A stretch of DNA of 64,000 bases from Amycolatopsis balhimycina FH 1894 (lineage in GTDB: Bacteria; Actinomycetota; Actinomycetes; Mycobacteriales; Pseudonocardiaceae): assembly GCF_000384295.1 (NCBI RefSeq), contig NZ_KB913037.1:970762-1034761 (forward strand), given 5' to 3'. Positions 8,509-16,182 of the stretch are shown here, piece after piece (within the stretch, counting starts at the first letter, position 1; the number at the start of each line of letters is the position of its first letter). The position numbers were made by a program, and so were the translations under genes. A model generated the notes under the pieces. The model made no database searches and was not told the DNA's origin. It saw only the letters and a list, made by a program, of their open reading frames with translations.

Positions 8509-9465
8509 TTAGGACCCGAGACCGAGCAGTGTGGCGGCGTTGCCACCGGCCACCTTCTGTTTGTCGGCGGGCGCGAGCGGCAGCGCGTCGAGCACGGCGC
8601 GGACCGGACCCATCTGGGTGAGCGGGTAGTCGACGCTGAACAGGACCCGGTCGACGCCGAAGACCTGCAGGGCGCACAGGACGGGCGGCAGCGCGGTGAG
8701 GGCGCTGGTGGTCACCCAGAAGTTCCGCAGGAAGTAGGCGGACGGCAGTTCCGCGAGCCCGGTCCGTTCCGGGAGCAGGAATTCGTCGATGCGGGCCATC
8801 ATGAAGGGCAGCATTTCCCCGCCGTGCCCCAGGACCACGCGCAGATCCGGGTGGCGCTCGAAGACGCCGGCCAGGACCATGCGCAGGCTGTGGAGCCCGA
8901 GTTCGGAGTGCCAGCCCCAGGAGGCCGTCTCGAGGAGGTGGCCGACGACCGGCGTGAAGCCGTCGAACAGCAGGTTCCGCAGGGCCTGCGGCGGTGCGGC
9001 AGGGTGGAGGTAGAGCGGCACGCCGAGCTGTTCGATCCGGGCGAGCAGCGGCTCGAACCGGGGGTCGTCCAGGAAGGCGCCGTTGGTGCCGAATGTGCTG
9101 TTCACCAGTGCCCCGGCGAGGCCGAGCTCGCTCACGGCCCGGTCCAGTTCGTCCGCGGCGGCTCGGGGGTCGTCCGTGGGCAGCGCGGCCCATCCCATGA
9201 ATCGCGTCGGGTGTTCCCGCACGGCCTTGGCCAGCAGGTCGTTGGAGTTCCGGGCGGTCTGCACCGCCTCCTGACCGGTGAGCAGTTGCACGCCGGGCGA
9301 GAGGAGGGAAAGGACCTGGATGTCGATTCCGTGGGCGTCCATCTCCTGGAGCCGCCCTTCGCCGAGGTCGTCGAGTTGGCCGGCCAGCCAGTCCCCCTGC
9401 ATCTCAGGGACCCACTTGCTGACTGCCGGAACTCCAAAGTGTTCTTCAAGGGTGATCGTCTTCAT
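8509..9465 (-). CDS. Amidohydrolase-superfamily decarboxylase (gamma-resorcylate / 2,3-dihydroxybenzoate decarboxylase-like)
   Basis: A 318-residue TIM-barrel metalloenzyme. It begins MKTITLEEHF; the ExH pair of this EEHF motif (in place of HxH) is the hallmark of nonoxidative benzoic-acid decarboxylases. Other ligands are present: YLHPAAP (barrel His), VVLGHGGEMLP (His plus glycines) and FSVDYP (barrel Asp). The reaction is probably reversible decarboxylation of a hydroxybenzoate or related acid; hydrolysis of a lactone is an alternative. Single-gene minus-strand unit with its own promoter region at 9466-9510 and a shared terminator with the convergent tetR gene. Confidence 0.8.
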   Translation of the reverse strand: MKTITLEEHFGVPAVSKWVPEMQGDWLAGQLDDLGEGRLQEMDAHGIDIQVLSLLSPGVQLLTGQEAVQTARNSNDLLAKAVREHPTRFMGWAALPTDDPRAAADELDRAVSELGLAGALVNSTFGTNGAFLDDPRFEPLLARIEQLGVPLYLHPAAPPQALRNLLFDGFTPVVGHLLETASWGWHSELGLHSLRMVLAGVFERHPDLRVVLGHGGEMLPFMMARIDEFLLPERTGLAELPSAYFLRNFWVTTSALTALPPVLCALQVFGVDRVLFSVDYPLTQMGPVRAVLDALPLAPADKQKVAGGNAATLLGLGS

Positions 9466-9484
9466 GTCCCCATCGTGCGATTCA

Positions 9485-9505
9485 TTTACAGCCTAGTCAA
9501 GTAAA
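9485..9505. promoter_or_regulatory. Candidate operator upstream of the decarboxylase gene
   Basis: TTTAC and GTAAA arms flank an 11-bp core about 20 bp from the ATG at 9465. On the minus strand a TTGACT hexamer lies within the core. This AT-rich patch stands out from its surroundings and is the only operator-like element before this gene. It fits a TetR-type dimer, possibly the 7823 product. Confidence 0.4.
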
Positions 9506-9508
9506 TTA

Positions 9509-9694
9509 TTATGAGGCCGGACACCAGACGCCGGCTTCGGCTCCGGTCGCGCCCGACCGGGCCGGCCGGATCGTGAGGAGCCGGCCGCCGCAGCAGCGCA
9601 GCACATCGGTCCACTGCCCGGCGAAGACGTTCTCTTCGCGCTCCAGCGGTTGCGGTAGAACGAGGCGACGATCCGGACTTTCCTCCCGGATCAT
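9509..9694 (-). CDS. Doubtful small protein downstream of tetR
   Basis: A 61-codon frame in the otherwise empty 9506-9762 gap between the decarboxylase promoter and the tetR stop. It reads MIREESPDRRLVLPQPLERE and continues FAGQWTDVLRCCGGRLLTIRP, which looks more protein-like than a chance frame. No clear ribosome site precedes the ATG. It could be a real small gene, a decayed gene end or chance. Confidence 0.22.
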   Translation of the reverse strand: MIREESPDRRLVLPQPLEREENVFAGQWTDVLRCCGGRLLTIRPARSGATGAEAGVWCPAS

Positions 9695-9762
9695 CCGGTG
9701 ACCCGCCCGGCCGGCGTTGCCGGGATGAGCCTTGTCCCTGGCGGCACGCCTTCCTGCGTTGC

Positions 9763-10392
9763 CTATGGGTGTCCGGCACCACTCGCGAATCCGGCCAGCA
9801 CGAGCGCGATTGCGGCGTCCACCTCGGCCGTGAGCGCCCCGTGCGGCGGAGCCTCTTGGGAGAGCCGTCGCACGACTGCGCCCTGGAAGACGTCGTAGAG
9901 CACGTCCACGGTCAGGGCGGGATCGACAGAGGGTGCCGGTCCGTTGTCCGGCCGCTCCCGTTGAGAGGCGAGCAGCCAGTCGCGCAGTTCCGCGGAAAGC
10001 TGCGAGCGGTGGGCCGGTGCGCCGTGTCCGCGCAGCAGCCCGGTTGTCATCTGCCGGGTCTCGTCCCAGTCCCGCTCCGCCCGCAGGGCCAGCTCGTGGA
10101 AATACGCCCGCACCCGGTCTGCGGCGGAGGCGATGTGGTCGACGTCGCGGACCAGAGCGAACACCGACTCCCCGACTCGTACGGCCCACTCGGTGGCGAT
10201 GTCCGACTTCGCGGGGAAGTGATTGAACGCGGTCCGCCGGACCACGCCGGCCTCGGCCGCGATCTCGTCCATCGTGGCGGCGTCGTAGCCGCGCGATGCG
10301 AACACCTTGATCGCTGCCGCGTAGACGCGCTCCCGGTTGACCTGGGCGTTGCGCGTCCTGCCGTCTTGCTTCTCACCCTCCGCCTGCCTCAT
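9763..10392 (-). CDS. TetR-family transcriptional regulator
   Basis: Protein of 209 residues with a clear TetR domain: RERVYAAAIKVFASRGYDA, then TMDEIAAEAGVVRRTAFNHF, then a helical ligand domain. I start at the ATG at 10392 because it immediately precedes the helix-turn-helix; upstream extension would run through the operators and into the divergent gene. It diverges from an amidohydrolase gene at 10469 across two perfect operators and probably represses both directions. The ligand may be the substrate of the downstream amidohydrolases. Confidence 0.88.
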   Translation of the reverse strand: MRQAEGEKQDGRTRNAQVNRERVYAAAIKVFASRGYDAATMDEIAAEAGVVRRTAFNHFPAKSDIATEWAVRVGESVFALVRDVDHIASAADRVRAYFHELALRAERDWDETRQMTTGLLRGHGAPAHRSQLSAELRDWLLASQRERPDNGPAPSVDPALTVDVLYDVFQGAVVRRLSQEAPPHGALTAEVDAAIALVLAGFASGAGHP

Positions 10393-10393
10393 G

Positions 10394-10422
10394 TTGACAT
10401 TATTGCACTCCAGTGCAACCAT
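10394..10422 (+). promoter_or_regulatory. Candidate promoter of the amidohydrolase pair
   Basis: TTGACA at 10394-10399 and AACCAT at 10417-10422 are spaced 17 bp, and the spacer is filled by the first TTGCAC palindrome. Repressor binding would occlude the promoter. The -10 match is only partial. Confidence 0.45.
10403..10418. promoter_or_regulatory. TetR operator, copy 1
   Basis: TTGCACTCCAGTGCAA: perfect 7-bp arms (TTGCACT/AGTGCAA) around CC. Its reverse complement recurs 28 bp downstream at 10431. Located between the divergent tetR and amidohydrolase genes. Confidence 0.78.
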
Positions 10423-10430
10423 CGAACTTG

Positions 10431-10446
10431 TTGCACTGGAGTGCAA
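10431..10446. promoter_or_regulatory. TetR operator, copy 2
   Basis: TTGCACTGGAGTGCAA, the exact reverse complement of copy 1. The 28-bp spacing equals that of the unrelated GGACCC operator pair at 4967/4995. Confidence 0.78.
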
Positions 10447-10468
10447 TTTGATGTGAGGAGAACGCGTC

Positions 10469-11446
10469 ATGGACAAGATCAACGGCTGGGTGGACATCCA
10501 CGCGCATTTCACCCCGCCGACCACGGCCGAGGCCCGGGAAACCCAGTGGCGCCAACTGAGGGACGCACACCTCCTGACGCCCGAGCCCCACCACTGGCGA
10601 CCCGAGATGATGCTCGCCGCCATGGACGGCCTCGGCATCGCCACGCAGATGCTCAGCCCGGCACTACTCGATGCCCCGCTTCCGCAACTGCGCGCCTGGA
10701 ACGACTACGGTGCCCAGCTCGTCGCCGACCACCCCGGCCGCTTCGGCCTGCTCGCCGGCTTGCCCACGGACGACCCCGACGCAGCTCTGGCCGAGATCGC
10801 GCGTGGCGACACCGAAACTCACCCTGACGGCTACATCCTGTTCACCCGCTGGGCAGGTGTCGCGCTCGGGGACCCACGTCTGGCGCCGATATGGGAGGAG
10901 CTCGACCGGCGCTCGGCCGTGCTGTTCGTCCATCCGAGCGCCGTAGCGCCCGTGTTCCGGCAGACCGCCGTCCTGGTCGAGTTTCCGTTCGAGACCACCC
11001 GGACCGTTGTGGACCTGCTCTACGCAGGATTCTTCCGCCGGTACCCCCGTCTCACCGTCGTCCTCGCCCACTGCGGCGGCGCCCTGCCCGCGCTCTCCGG
11101 CCGCCTCGGGCTGCTGGGGGCGGAGGAGTACGTGTTCAACCCACTGGGCCTGACCGCCGAGGACATCCGCACCGACCTGGCGAAGCTCTACCTCGACACC
11201 GCCGCGTCCGGCACCGACGCCAACCTCGCCGCAGCAGTCACGATGGTGCCCCGCGACCACATCGTCTACGGGGCCGACGCCGGAGTCCCCTGCTCGAACG
11301 AGAACAACATGAAACGCAACATCGACGCGCTCCGGAACTCCCACGTCCTCGCACCGCAAGAAGTCGAGGAACTCGGCCGCCGAGCCTTCGACCTCTTCCC
11401 CGCAGCCGCCCAACGCCACCGCGACGCCATCGCAGCACCAGCCTGA
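10469..11446 (+). CDS. Amidohydrolase 2 family metalloenzyme
   Basis: A 325-residue TIM-barrel enzyme with a standard HxH start (VDIHAHF), FVHPSA, VVLAHCGGALP and YGADAG at the expected barrel positions. This family contains ACMSD, decarboxylases of hydroxybenzoates and lactonases. The HxH form differs from the ExH decarboxylase at 8509, so a different substrate is likely. GTGAGGAG lies upstream of the ATG. Divergent from tetR (10392) under a double operator and followed 58 bp later by a second amidohydrolase, so probably a two-gene operon. Confidence 0.82.
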   Translation: MDKINGWVDIHAHFTPPTTAEARETQWRQLRDAHLLTPEPHHWRPEMMLAAMDGLGIATQMLSPALLDAPLPQLRAWNDYGAQLVADHPGRFGLLAGLPTDDPDAALAEIARGDTETHPDGYILFTRWAGVALGDPRLAPIWEELDRRSAVLFVHPSAVAPVFRQTAVLVEFPFETTRTVVDLLYAGFFRRYPRLTVVLAHCGGALPALSGRLGLLGAEEYVFNPLGLTAEDIRTDLAKLYLDTAASGTDANLAAAVTMVPRDHIVYGADAGVPCSNENNMKRNIDALRNSHVLAPQEVEELGRRAFDLFPAAAQRHRDAIAAPA

Positions 11447-11504
11447 GAGGCCGACGAATCCGACTGGACAGTGAACTACACGGACCAACCAATTTAGGAC
11501 AACC

Positions 11505-12464
11505 ATGCGCATCGACGTGCACGCTCACCTGTGGAGCGAGCAGTATCTGGAGCAACTGGGCGGAGGCGGCGAGCTCACGCAAGCCCAGCGGGGGCTGGGC
11601 GCCGGAGCGACCGACGAGGACCTGGCCGCCCGGTTCGCTCAGATGGACGCGGCGGGGGTCGACGTCCAGATCCTGTCGGCCACACCGTTCTCGCCCCATC
11701 TGCCCGACGAGGCGGCCGCCGTCCGCGCCGCCCGGACCGGCAACGACGAGTACACCGCCGTCGTCGCCGAGCACCCGGACCGGTTCCGCGCCTTCGCCGC
11801 CCTGCCGCTGCCGCACGTCGACGCCTCGATCAAGGAGCTCACCCGAGCCCTGGACGACCTGGGCATGGCCGGCGTGGGGATCACCACCTCCGTGCTCGGC
11901 CGCGGCCTCGACGACCCGGCCTTCGAGCCGGTGTACGAGGAACTGAACCGGCGCGGCAGCGTGCTGTACGTGCACCCGGCCGGCGCCGGGGCCGGCTCGG
12001 ACCTGATCGCCGGCCACAACCTGACCTGGTCGATCGGCGCCCCCATCGAGGACACGGTGGCGGTCATGCAGCTGATCCTGGCCGGCATCCCCAGCCGCTA
12101 CCCCGACATGAAGATCATCATCTCGCACCTCGGCGGCGCGCTGCCGATGGTGCTCAACCGCGCCGACCACCAGGTCCCGTGGGAGTCCCCCGGCACACCC
12201 GAACTGCCCAGCGTCGCCGCCCGCCGGATGTGGTTCGACACCGTCGCGCACGACCACGCCCCGGCACTGCGGGCCGCCGTCGACACCCTGGGCGCGGACC
12301 GCCTGGTACTCGGCACCGACTTCCCGTTCCAGGCCAAAGCCGAGTACCAATCGGCGATCGACTACATCAGCCGGGCCGTGAGCGCCGAGCAGGCGACCAC
12401 CATCCTGGACACCAACGCAGCCGCGATCTTCGGGCTCCAGGCAGGGCATGATCGCCGGCTGTGA
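11505..12464 (+). CDS. Amidohydrolase 2 family metalloenzyme
   Basis: A 319-residue TIM-barrel enzyme with metal-site motifs IDVHAHLW at the N-terminus, LYVHPAG, IIISHLGGALP and LGTDFPF. It resembles ACMSD-like decarboxylases or dihydropyrone/lactone hydrolases. It is distinct from, but distantly related to, the preceding gene product, and the pair may act on successive intermediates or isomers. It ends 43 bp before the convergent esterase gene; no strong terminator is seen in that short gap. Confidence 0.82.
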   Translation: MRIDVHAHLWSEQYLEQLGGGGELTQAQRGLGAGATDEDLAARFAQMDAAGVDVQILSATPFSPHLPDEAAAVRAARTGNDEYTAVVAEHPDRFRAFAALPLPHVDASIKELTRALDDLGMAGVGITTSVLGRGLDDPAFEPVYEELNRRGSVLYVHPAGAGAGSDLIAGHNLTWSIGAPIEDTVAVMQLILAGIPSRYPDMKIIISHLGGALPMVLNRADHQVPWESPGTPELPSVAARRMWFDTVAHDHAPALRAAVDTLGADRLVLGTDFPFQAKAEYQSAIDYISRAVSAEQATTILDTNAAAIFGLQAGHDRRL

Positions 12465-12507
12465 CGTGCGTCTGCCTTACCTGATCTTCCACCCCGGGCC
12501 GGAGGGG

Positions 12508-13461
12508 TCAGGCGGTGCGATCTCGGCCGGTGCGCGCCATGTCCCTGAGGGCACCGGCGAGGTACTCGAGTGACAAATCCACCTCTCGCAGGGACGGGGT
12601 CCGGTTGAGGTGACCGTGGGGCATGCCGGTGGCGAGGTACGCGTCCGCCGCCACCCCCACCTCGGCCAGCTGCTCGAGGAGCAGCTCCCCGGAGCCTCGC
12701 AGGTCGTCCAGCTCACTGAGCACCACGCTTGTCGGCGGCAAGCCCGAGAGGTCAGCTGCACCGGGTATCGCGTCGGCAGGCAGGTCGGAGATGCGCCCGA
12801 CGTAGTTGCGCACCGTCTCCGCGATCGTTGCCGGCTCGAAACGCATCGCCAGCGGCAGCAGCTGCATGTCGGCCGCGGTGCTGCTGTCGAGCGCAGGGAC
12901 CGGGAAGTGCGCGAAGGGGTACGCCAGCAACAACCGGTCCGGCCGGCGAGGCGAGGCGCGGTGGCGAAGAGCCGTCGAGAGCGCGAGCGTGGCGCCGGCG
13001 CTCGCACCACCGAGTGCGTAGGAGCCGGCCTCCGGACAGCCCTGGTCGACCACCCAGCACCACGCTGCTTCCGCGTCGTCGACGGGTACCGGGTACCGCA
13101 CGCCGTCCCGCGCGAGCCGGTACCCGACCGTCACCACCGTGACGCCCGCTCGGGCCGCCAGTTCGACCGCGACGACGTGCGACTCGGGCATGTCGACGTC
13201 CCCGCCGGAGAACCCGCCTCCGTGCAGCCAGACCAGCACGGTCTCCTGGCCTGCGGGCGATCGGTAGCTGCGGATGGGAATGCGACCGCGCGGACCGTCG
13301 ATCGTGCGATCCTCGATCGAGACGCCCGGTGGCGTCACCCACGCGGCCGGGTCGACTTCGAACTCGGCAAAGCGGTGGGCCGCGGCCGGGTCGTCACGAT
13401 CGGCCCAGCTCAGGCCCTCGAGCAGATGGACTTTCGCGGCGAGAAAGGAGTCGAGCGGCAC
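12508..13461 (-). CDS. HSL-type alpha/beta hydrolase (esterase/lipase)
   Basis: A 317-residue esterase of the hormone-sensitive-lipase family. The oxyanion motif HGGGF is at about residues 80-84, the nucleophile elbow is GGASAG, and the Asp and His are in SELDDLRG and MPHGHLN. It is the last gene of the minus-strand glycoside operon, 18 bp after the GH3 gene. It lacks a signal peptide, so it acts inside the cell, probably removing acyl decorations (acetyl or aromatic acyl) from imported glycosides. Substrate inferred from neighbours only. Confidence 0.85.
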   Translation of the reverse strand: MPLDSFLAAKVHLLEGLSWADRDDPAAAHRFAEFEVDPAAWVTPPGVSIEDRTIDGPRGRIPIRSYRSPAGQETVLVWLHGGGFSGGDVDMPESHVVAVELAARAGVTVVTVGYRLARDGVRYPVPVDDAEAAWCWVVDQGCPEAGSYALGGASAGATLALSTALRHRASPRRPDRLLLAYPFAHFPVPALDSSTAADMQLLPLAMRFEPATIAETVRNYVGRISDLPADAIPGAADLSGLPPTSVVLSELDDLRGSGELLLEQLAEVGVAADAYLATGMPHGHLNRTPSLREVDLSLEYLAGALRDMARTGRDRTA

Positions 13462-13479
13462 AGCAACCTACTTTCATCA

Positions 13480-15996
13480 CTAGCGAAGGACGGACAGTGC
13501 ACCGTCGGCAAGCCGTACTGAGATCGCGATCCCGCGATCTTCGGCATCGTCGGCGATCGTCAGCTCGTAGACCCCGTCCTTCTCGACCAGATCGTCGGCA
13601 CCTTCGTCGTACGACAGCCAAGCCTGCGGCTCGACCACCACGGGAACTTCCACGCTCTCCCCCGGCGCCAGCGACGCGCGCCGGAACGCGACGAGCCGCC
13701 GAGGCTCGGTGGCGGTCGTCTCCGGCCGCACGTAGACCTGGATCACGGCTTCCGTCGCCCGGCCCGACGTTTCGCTGACCCGCAAGCGAAGCCGGACCGA
13801 GGCTCCTTCGACGTCCGTCCCGATCAACTCGTTCGCATGGGCGCCGTACGAGAGCCCGTGACCGAAGGGGAAGAGCGCCGGCTTGCCGGCGGCGGCGAGG
13901 TGGCGGTACCCGACCAGGGTGCCCTCGTCGTAGGCGACAACTTCGGGGAACGAACCGGTGTCCGGGCGACCCGGGAGATCAGCGGTCGCCACCGGGAAGG
14001 TCACCGGAAGGCGCCCACCGGGCGCGACGTCGCCGAAGACGATGTCCGCGAGCGCGTTGCCGAACTGTTCGCCCGGATACCACATCTCGAGCACGGCCCC
14101 GACTTCGTCGATCCAGGGCATCAGGACCGGCCCCGGCGTGTTGAGCACCACGATCGTCCGGGCGTTCACCGCCGCGATCCGCTCGACTAGGACGTCCTGA
14201 TCACCAGGAAGGCCCAAGCCCACACGATCCATCCCCTCGCCCGATGCCGCGTTCACGAGGACGATCGCCGCATCGCACCCGGCCGCCACGGCGGCCGCCT
14301 CCTCGTGCATGGCCGCCGGGTGCTGCCACCCGAGCCGGACTCCGGGAACGAGGTCCACCTCGGCCATCCCGATCGCGGGCCCGGGCTCGTAGGTCAACTC
14401 GAGCAGCACGCCTTGGTGCGCGGGCAGGGTGACAACAGCCTGCAAAGGGCAAGCCGGACCGCCGAGAAATCGGGAAGCCTCCCGCGCCCCGGCCATGACT
14501 TTCGTTCCGTTCACTGACAGTTCAGCGTGGCCGCCCACCAGCAACGAGAGCCGATAGTCACCACCCTGCTCGACAGTCAGGAACGTGCGCAGGGTGGCCT
14601 TCCAGGCACCCGCCACTCCCTCGGGCGCACCGCTGAACGACATCGTCGAGAGGACGTCTCGACGCTCTTGCTCGACTCCCCGCTCGTCCCGGTACGACAG
14701 CACGAGCTCGACGCCGGCACCGGCACCGTCCGGTGTCGTGAAGAGCTCCGCCGGGACGTCGGGCAGCGGTGCGTCTCCGAGGCTGCCCTGCGCGACTGCC
14801 AGCCGTACCTGTTCGCCGGCGCGCGCTTGAAGACCGGCGAGAGGCGTGACGAGTCGTTGCGCTTCGAGAGAGACCGAGGCGGAGCCGCCCATGACATAGA
14901 TCGCGTCGAGACCGGATGGGCCGACGACGGCGATCGAGCCGACGTTTCCGTCGAGCGGAAGCAAACCTTCGACGTTCTTGAGCAGCACGGCTCCACGAGT
15001 TGCCACGCGACGGGCGAGATCGCGATGTGCCGCGGTGGATGCGGGACCATCGCTGGTCGCCGTCGCGCGGTCCATCGTCCCGCTCGCGATCATGGCTCGG
15101 GCGACTCGACGGACCGAGGGAGCAGGATCGATGCCGCTTCGACGGACGATCTCGGCCGTTCGGCCGGAGTCTCCTTCGATCCCGGGCAGGTCCAGCCCCG
15201 CGCGCCAGGCCGACTCGACGTCGCGGACCGCGAAGATGTAGTCGGGCGCGAAGAATCCCAGCCAGCTCCAGCGCCTTCTCGGGATGTCCAAGAGGTCGCT
15301 CGACTCGCAGGTGTAGTGGCCGTTCAGCCGGTTGTAGGACCCCATGAAGGCCCAGGCGCCGGCATCGGCGACCCGGCGGAATGGCCAGAGGTAGGTCTCC
15401 CAGAGGGCAGCCCTCTCGAGCCGGATGTCGACGCTGTCGCCACGCTCGAGGACTGGTCCCCAGCCGGTGCGGCGGGACTCGAAGTTGTTGGCCACGAAAT
15501 GCTTGACCATGACGAGGACGCCATTGTCCTGCACTCCGCGCACGTACGCCTCTCCGATACAGGCGACCAGCTCGGGGGCCTCACCGTAGCCTTCGGGGAG
15601 CCGTCCGCCCGACGGGTCACGTGCGATGTCCAGACTCGGTCCCAGGAGACAGTTGTGCTGCGCGTGCTTGGCCTCCGCGGCGAGGACCCGTCCGTAGCCG
15701 TAGGCCTCCGCCAGGTCGAACGTGGCCGCAAGGGCAACTGCGACCGGCAATGCCGTCGCGCCTTCCACTTCTCGCAGACCGCAGGGGCCATCGGTGTACG
15801 CCGGAGCCGGAACTCCCCGTTGCACGAACGGACGGAAGTCGTTGCAGACGATGGATACCAACTCGTCGTAGTCCAAGTCCTCCATGATCGCAGCCACGCG
15901 ATCCTCCGCTGACAGGCTTTGGTCCGACCATGCTCCGGTCCGGCCGTTCAGTGCGCCTCCCCCAGACTCGGGCATCGTCGTGTCATCGAGTGGCAT
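13480..15996 (-). CDS. Glycoside hydrolase family 3 with PA14 insert
   Basis: An intracellular beta-glycosidase of 838 residues. The N-terminal barrel has YTDGPCGLR, KHFVANNFESR and GFFAPDY (likely nucleophile Asp). The C-terminal alpha/beta sandwich follows, with a PA14-like insert (YRLSLLVGGHAELSVNG) and a final fibronectin-like domain (VIQVYVRP). This matches GH3 beta-glucosidases/beta-xylosidases with PA14. The ATG at 15996 has GGGAG six bases upstream and overlaps the restored reading frame end of the upstream rhamnosidase. No signal peptide is visible. Likely removes glucose or xylose after rhamnose is trimmed. Confidence 0.88.
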   Translation of the reverse strand: MPLDDTTMPESGGGALNGRTGAWSDQSLSAEDRVAAIMEDLDYDELVSIVCNDFRPFVQRGVPAPAYTDGPCGLREVEGATALPVAVALAATFDLAEAYGYGRVLAAEAKHAQHNCLLGPSLDIARDPSGGRLPEGYGEAPELVACIGEAYVRGVQDNGVLVMVKHFVANNFESRRTGWGPVLERGDSVDIRLERAALWETYLWPFRRVADAGAWAFMGSYNRLNGHYTCESSDLLDIPRRRWSWLGFFAPDYIFAVRDVESAWRAGLDLPGIEGDSGRTAEIVRRSGIDPAPSVRRVARAMIASGTMDRATATSDGPASTAAHRDLARRVATRGAVLLKNVEGLLPLDGNVGSIAVVGPSGLDAIYVMGGSASVSLEAQRLVTPLAGLQARAGEQVRLAVAQGSLGDAPLPDVPAELFTTPDGAGAGVELVLSYRDERGVEQERRDVLSTMSFSGAPEGVAGAWKATLRTFLTVEQGGDYRLSLLVGGHAELSVNGTKVMAGAREASRFLGGPACPLQAVVTLPAHQGVLLELTYEPGPAIGMAEVDLVPGVRLGWQHPAAMHEEAAAVAAGCDAAIVLVNAASGEGMDRVGLGLPGDQDVLVERIAAVNARTIVVLNTPGPVLMPWIDEVGAVLEMWYPGEQFGNALADIVFGDVAPGGRLPVTFPVATADLPGRPDTGSFPEVVAYDEGTLVGYRHLAAAGKPALFPFGHGLSYGAHANELIGTDVEGASVRLRLRVSETSGRATEAVIQVYVRPETTATEPRRLVAFRRASLAPGESVEVPVVVEPQAWLSYDEGADDLVEKDGVYELTIADDAEDRGIAISVRLADGALSVLR

Positions 15997-16182
15997 CGAG
16001 AACTCCCGGGTCATCGGCTGGGGCACGGAAGGGGCACTCGAAAGAGTGCGGGCCAGGACCGACCTCGACGGCCGCGCGGCCGGGTAGCCGGACTCGCGCA
16101 ACGGTGCCGGTGGGCACCACGACGTCCACGGACAACACCTCGCCGGCACGACGCCACGAAACCTCTGCGCGGCCATACGGCG

